Below are positions 63,339-64,000 of a stretch of DNA of 64,000 nucleotides, in pieces. The position numbers and the translations under genes are program-made. Each line of letters begins with the position of its first letter. Position 1 is the first letter of the stretch. The notes under the pieces are model-generated. The model was not told the DNA's origin. It searched no databases and was given only the letters and a program-made list of their open reading frames with translations. Source of the DNA: Ignavibacteria bacterium (GTDB lineage Bacteria > Bacteroidota > Ignavibacteria > Kapaibacteriales > UBA4661); NCBI GenBank assembly GCA_013298775.1, contig JAAFIV010000005.1, positions 1-64,000 on the forward strand, in the 5' to 3' direction.

Positions 63339-64000
63339 ATGAATACTGATACCGTCGCCGTCGTCCCAACCTTTATTACCAATCCGCCTTCTTCCACCTT
63401 CGACCCTTCAGATATTCACATTTCTGAGGTGCCGTTTTTGGTGGTGGATGTGGAAACAACGGGACCAAGCGGCAGAGACAACCGTATCACCGAGATTGCG
63501 TGCATTGTCGTACGCGATGGCGAGATTGTGGAGGAATTTTCTTCCCTTGTGAATCCGCGTCAGCATATTCCGGGTTCCATTACGCACATCACGGGCATCA
63601 ACGATGCAATGGTCTTCAATGCGCCCGAAACCCAAGAAGTGATGCGGCGTGTGCGTCCGTTGTTTGCCCAGCCGTATGCGGTGTTTGTGGCGCATAACGT
63701 GGCGTTTGATTGGTCGTTTGTGTCCAATTCTTTTGTGCGCAGCAATCTTCCCATTGCCGATATTCCCCGCCTTTGTACCTACAAAATCAGCAAACGCCTT
63801 TTTCCCAAGCGCACGAAACTGAATCTCGGCGCACTTTCCTCGTACTTCGATATTTCCATCAAAAATCGCCACCGCGCACACGGCGACGCATTCGCTACCG
63901 CGCACGTACTGGTGCGGATGCTGGAGATTTTGCAAGAACAATTCAACGTGCAAACGCTTGAAGAATTGCTGTCCTTCCAAAACAAACGCTTGGAGCAATT
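63339..64000 (+). CDS. DnaQ-type DEDDh 3'-5' exonuclease, partial (cut by right edge)
   Basis: The frame runs from the ATG at 63339 to the window end, about 220 residues visible. The exonuclease domain has Exo I Asp37-Val-Glu39 in VVDVETTG, Exo II AHNVAFDWSFV, and Exo III HRAHGDAFAT with the DEDDh His. TYKISKRLFPKRTKLNLGAL is the usual linker. It may be a PolIII epsilon-like proofreader, or the exonuclease half of a larger DnaQ-UvrC-type fusion; the missing C-terminus would decide. The start ATG lies after a Pro/Ser-rich spacer. Confidence 0.9.
   Translation, partial: MNTDTVAVVPTFITNPPSSTFDPSDIHISEVPFLVVDVETTGPSGRDNRITEIACIVVRDGEIVEEFSSLVNPRQHIPGSITHITGINDAMVFNAPETQEVMRRVRPLFAQPYAVFVAHNVAFDWSFVSNSFVRSNLPIADIPRLCTYKISKRLFPKRTKLNLGALSSYFDISIKNRHRAHGDAFATAHVLVRMLEILQEQFNVQTLEELLSFQNKRLEQ

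Noticed and set aside
63161-63349. 62-codon frame after speA
   Set aside because: It spans a repeat and a terminator hairpin, and overlaps the start of the exonuclease gene.
1-64000. tRNA, rRNA or riboswitch
   Set aside because: I looked for cloverleaf ends, rRNA-like stretches and long structured leaders and recognised none; a covariance-model scan would be needed to be sure.

Overview
The window is a gene-dense stretch of a Gram-negative bacterial chromosome of moderate GC. Outer-membrane biogenesis and barrel proteins, a TonB-family transducer, a lipoprotein-type VWA protein and many sensor kinases suggest the FCB group (Bacteroidota/Chlorobiota-like, possibly an uncultured lineage). No rRNA or marker phylogeny is available here, so this placement is an inference. 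No tRNA, rRNA, CRISPR array, integrase or transposase was recognised. The genes read as ordinary chromosome, peppered with several families of short palindromic repeats.

Layout. 1-3.6 kb: a partial VWA lipoprotein, an M48 protease and a small unknown protein. 3.8-13.3 kb: a one-strand signalling block with three sensor histidine kinases that share a near-identical ATP-binding end, a receiver-adenylate cyclase fusion, and a metallo-beta-lactamase-fold hydrolase beside the cyclase. 13.7-20.8 kb: TonB-family protein, adenine deaminase, GNAT acetyltransferase plus EamA transporter, and an Omp85/BamA-like protein. 20.9-23 kb: small proteins and a photoactive yellow protein homologue with its own terminator. 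23.2-31.6 kb: pyrH, pgi, a thioesterase, two unknown membrane-anchored proteins, a thiolase and ilvA. 31.7-37 kb: two outer-membrane barrels around a 1106-residue pseudokinase / AAA / degenerate sigma-54-activator-like / Fis fusion. 37-45 kb: rnhA, xdhA, acpS, argD, an amidohydrolase-like protein, a HEPN pair, a DUF2237 protein and purK. 45-54 kb: an MCP, an AMP-forming ligase, a membrane protein, holB and polA. 54-64 kb: a TlpA-like thioredoxin behind a Pho-box-like array, a STAS/anti-sigma pair, xdhB, rsmA, speA and a DnaQ-type exonuclease cut by the right edge.

Functional links. Adenine deaminase and the separated xdhA and xdhB would together take adenine to hypoxanthine and on to xanthine/urate. 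The kinases have no DNA-binding response regulator nearby; the only receiver is fused to a cyclase, so phospho-signalling here may feed into cAMP. The STAS and RsbW-like genes form a partner-switching module without its phosphatase or sigma factor in view.

The most striking non-gene signal is repeat invasion. At least three palindromic families recur between genes. One copy lies in frame inside polA, and another overlaps the start of the Omp85 gene. Short in-frame tandem repeats also expand loops or linkers of conserved proteins (XdhA, RsmA, the AMP ligase, the pseudokinase fusion and the VWA protein).
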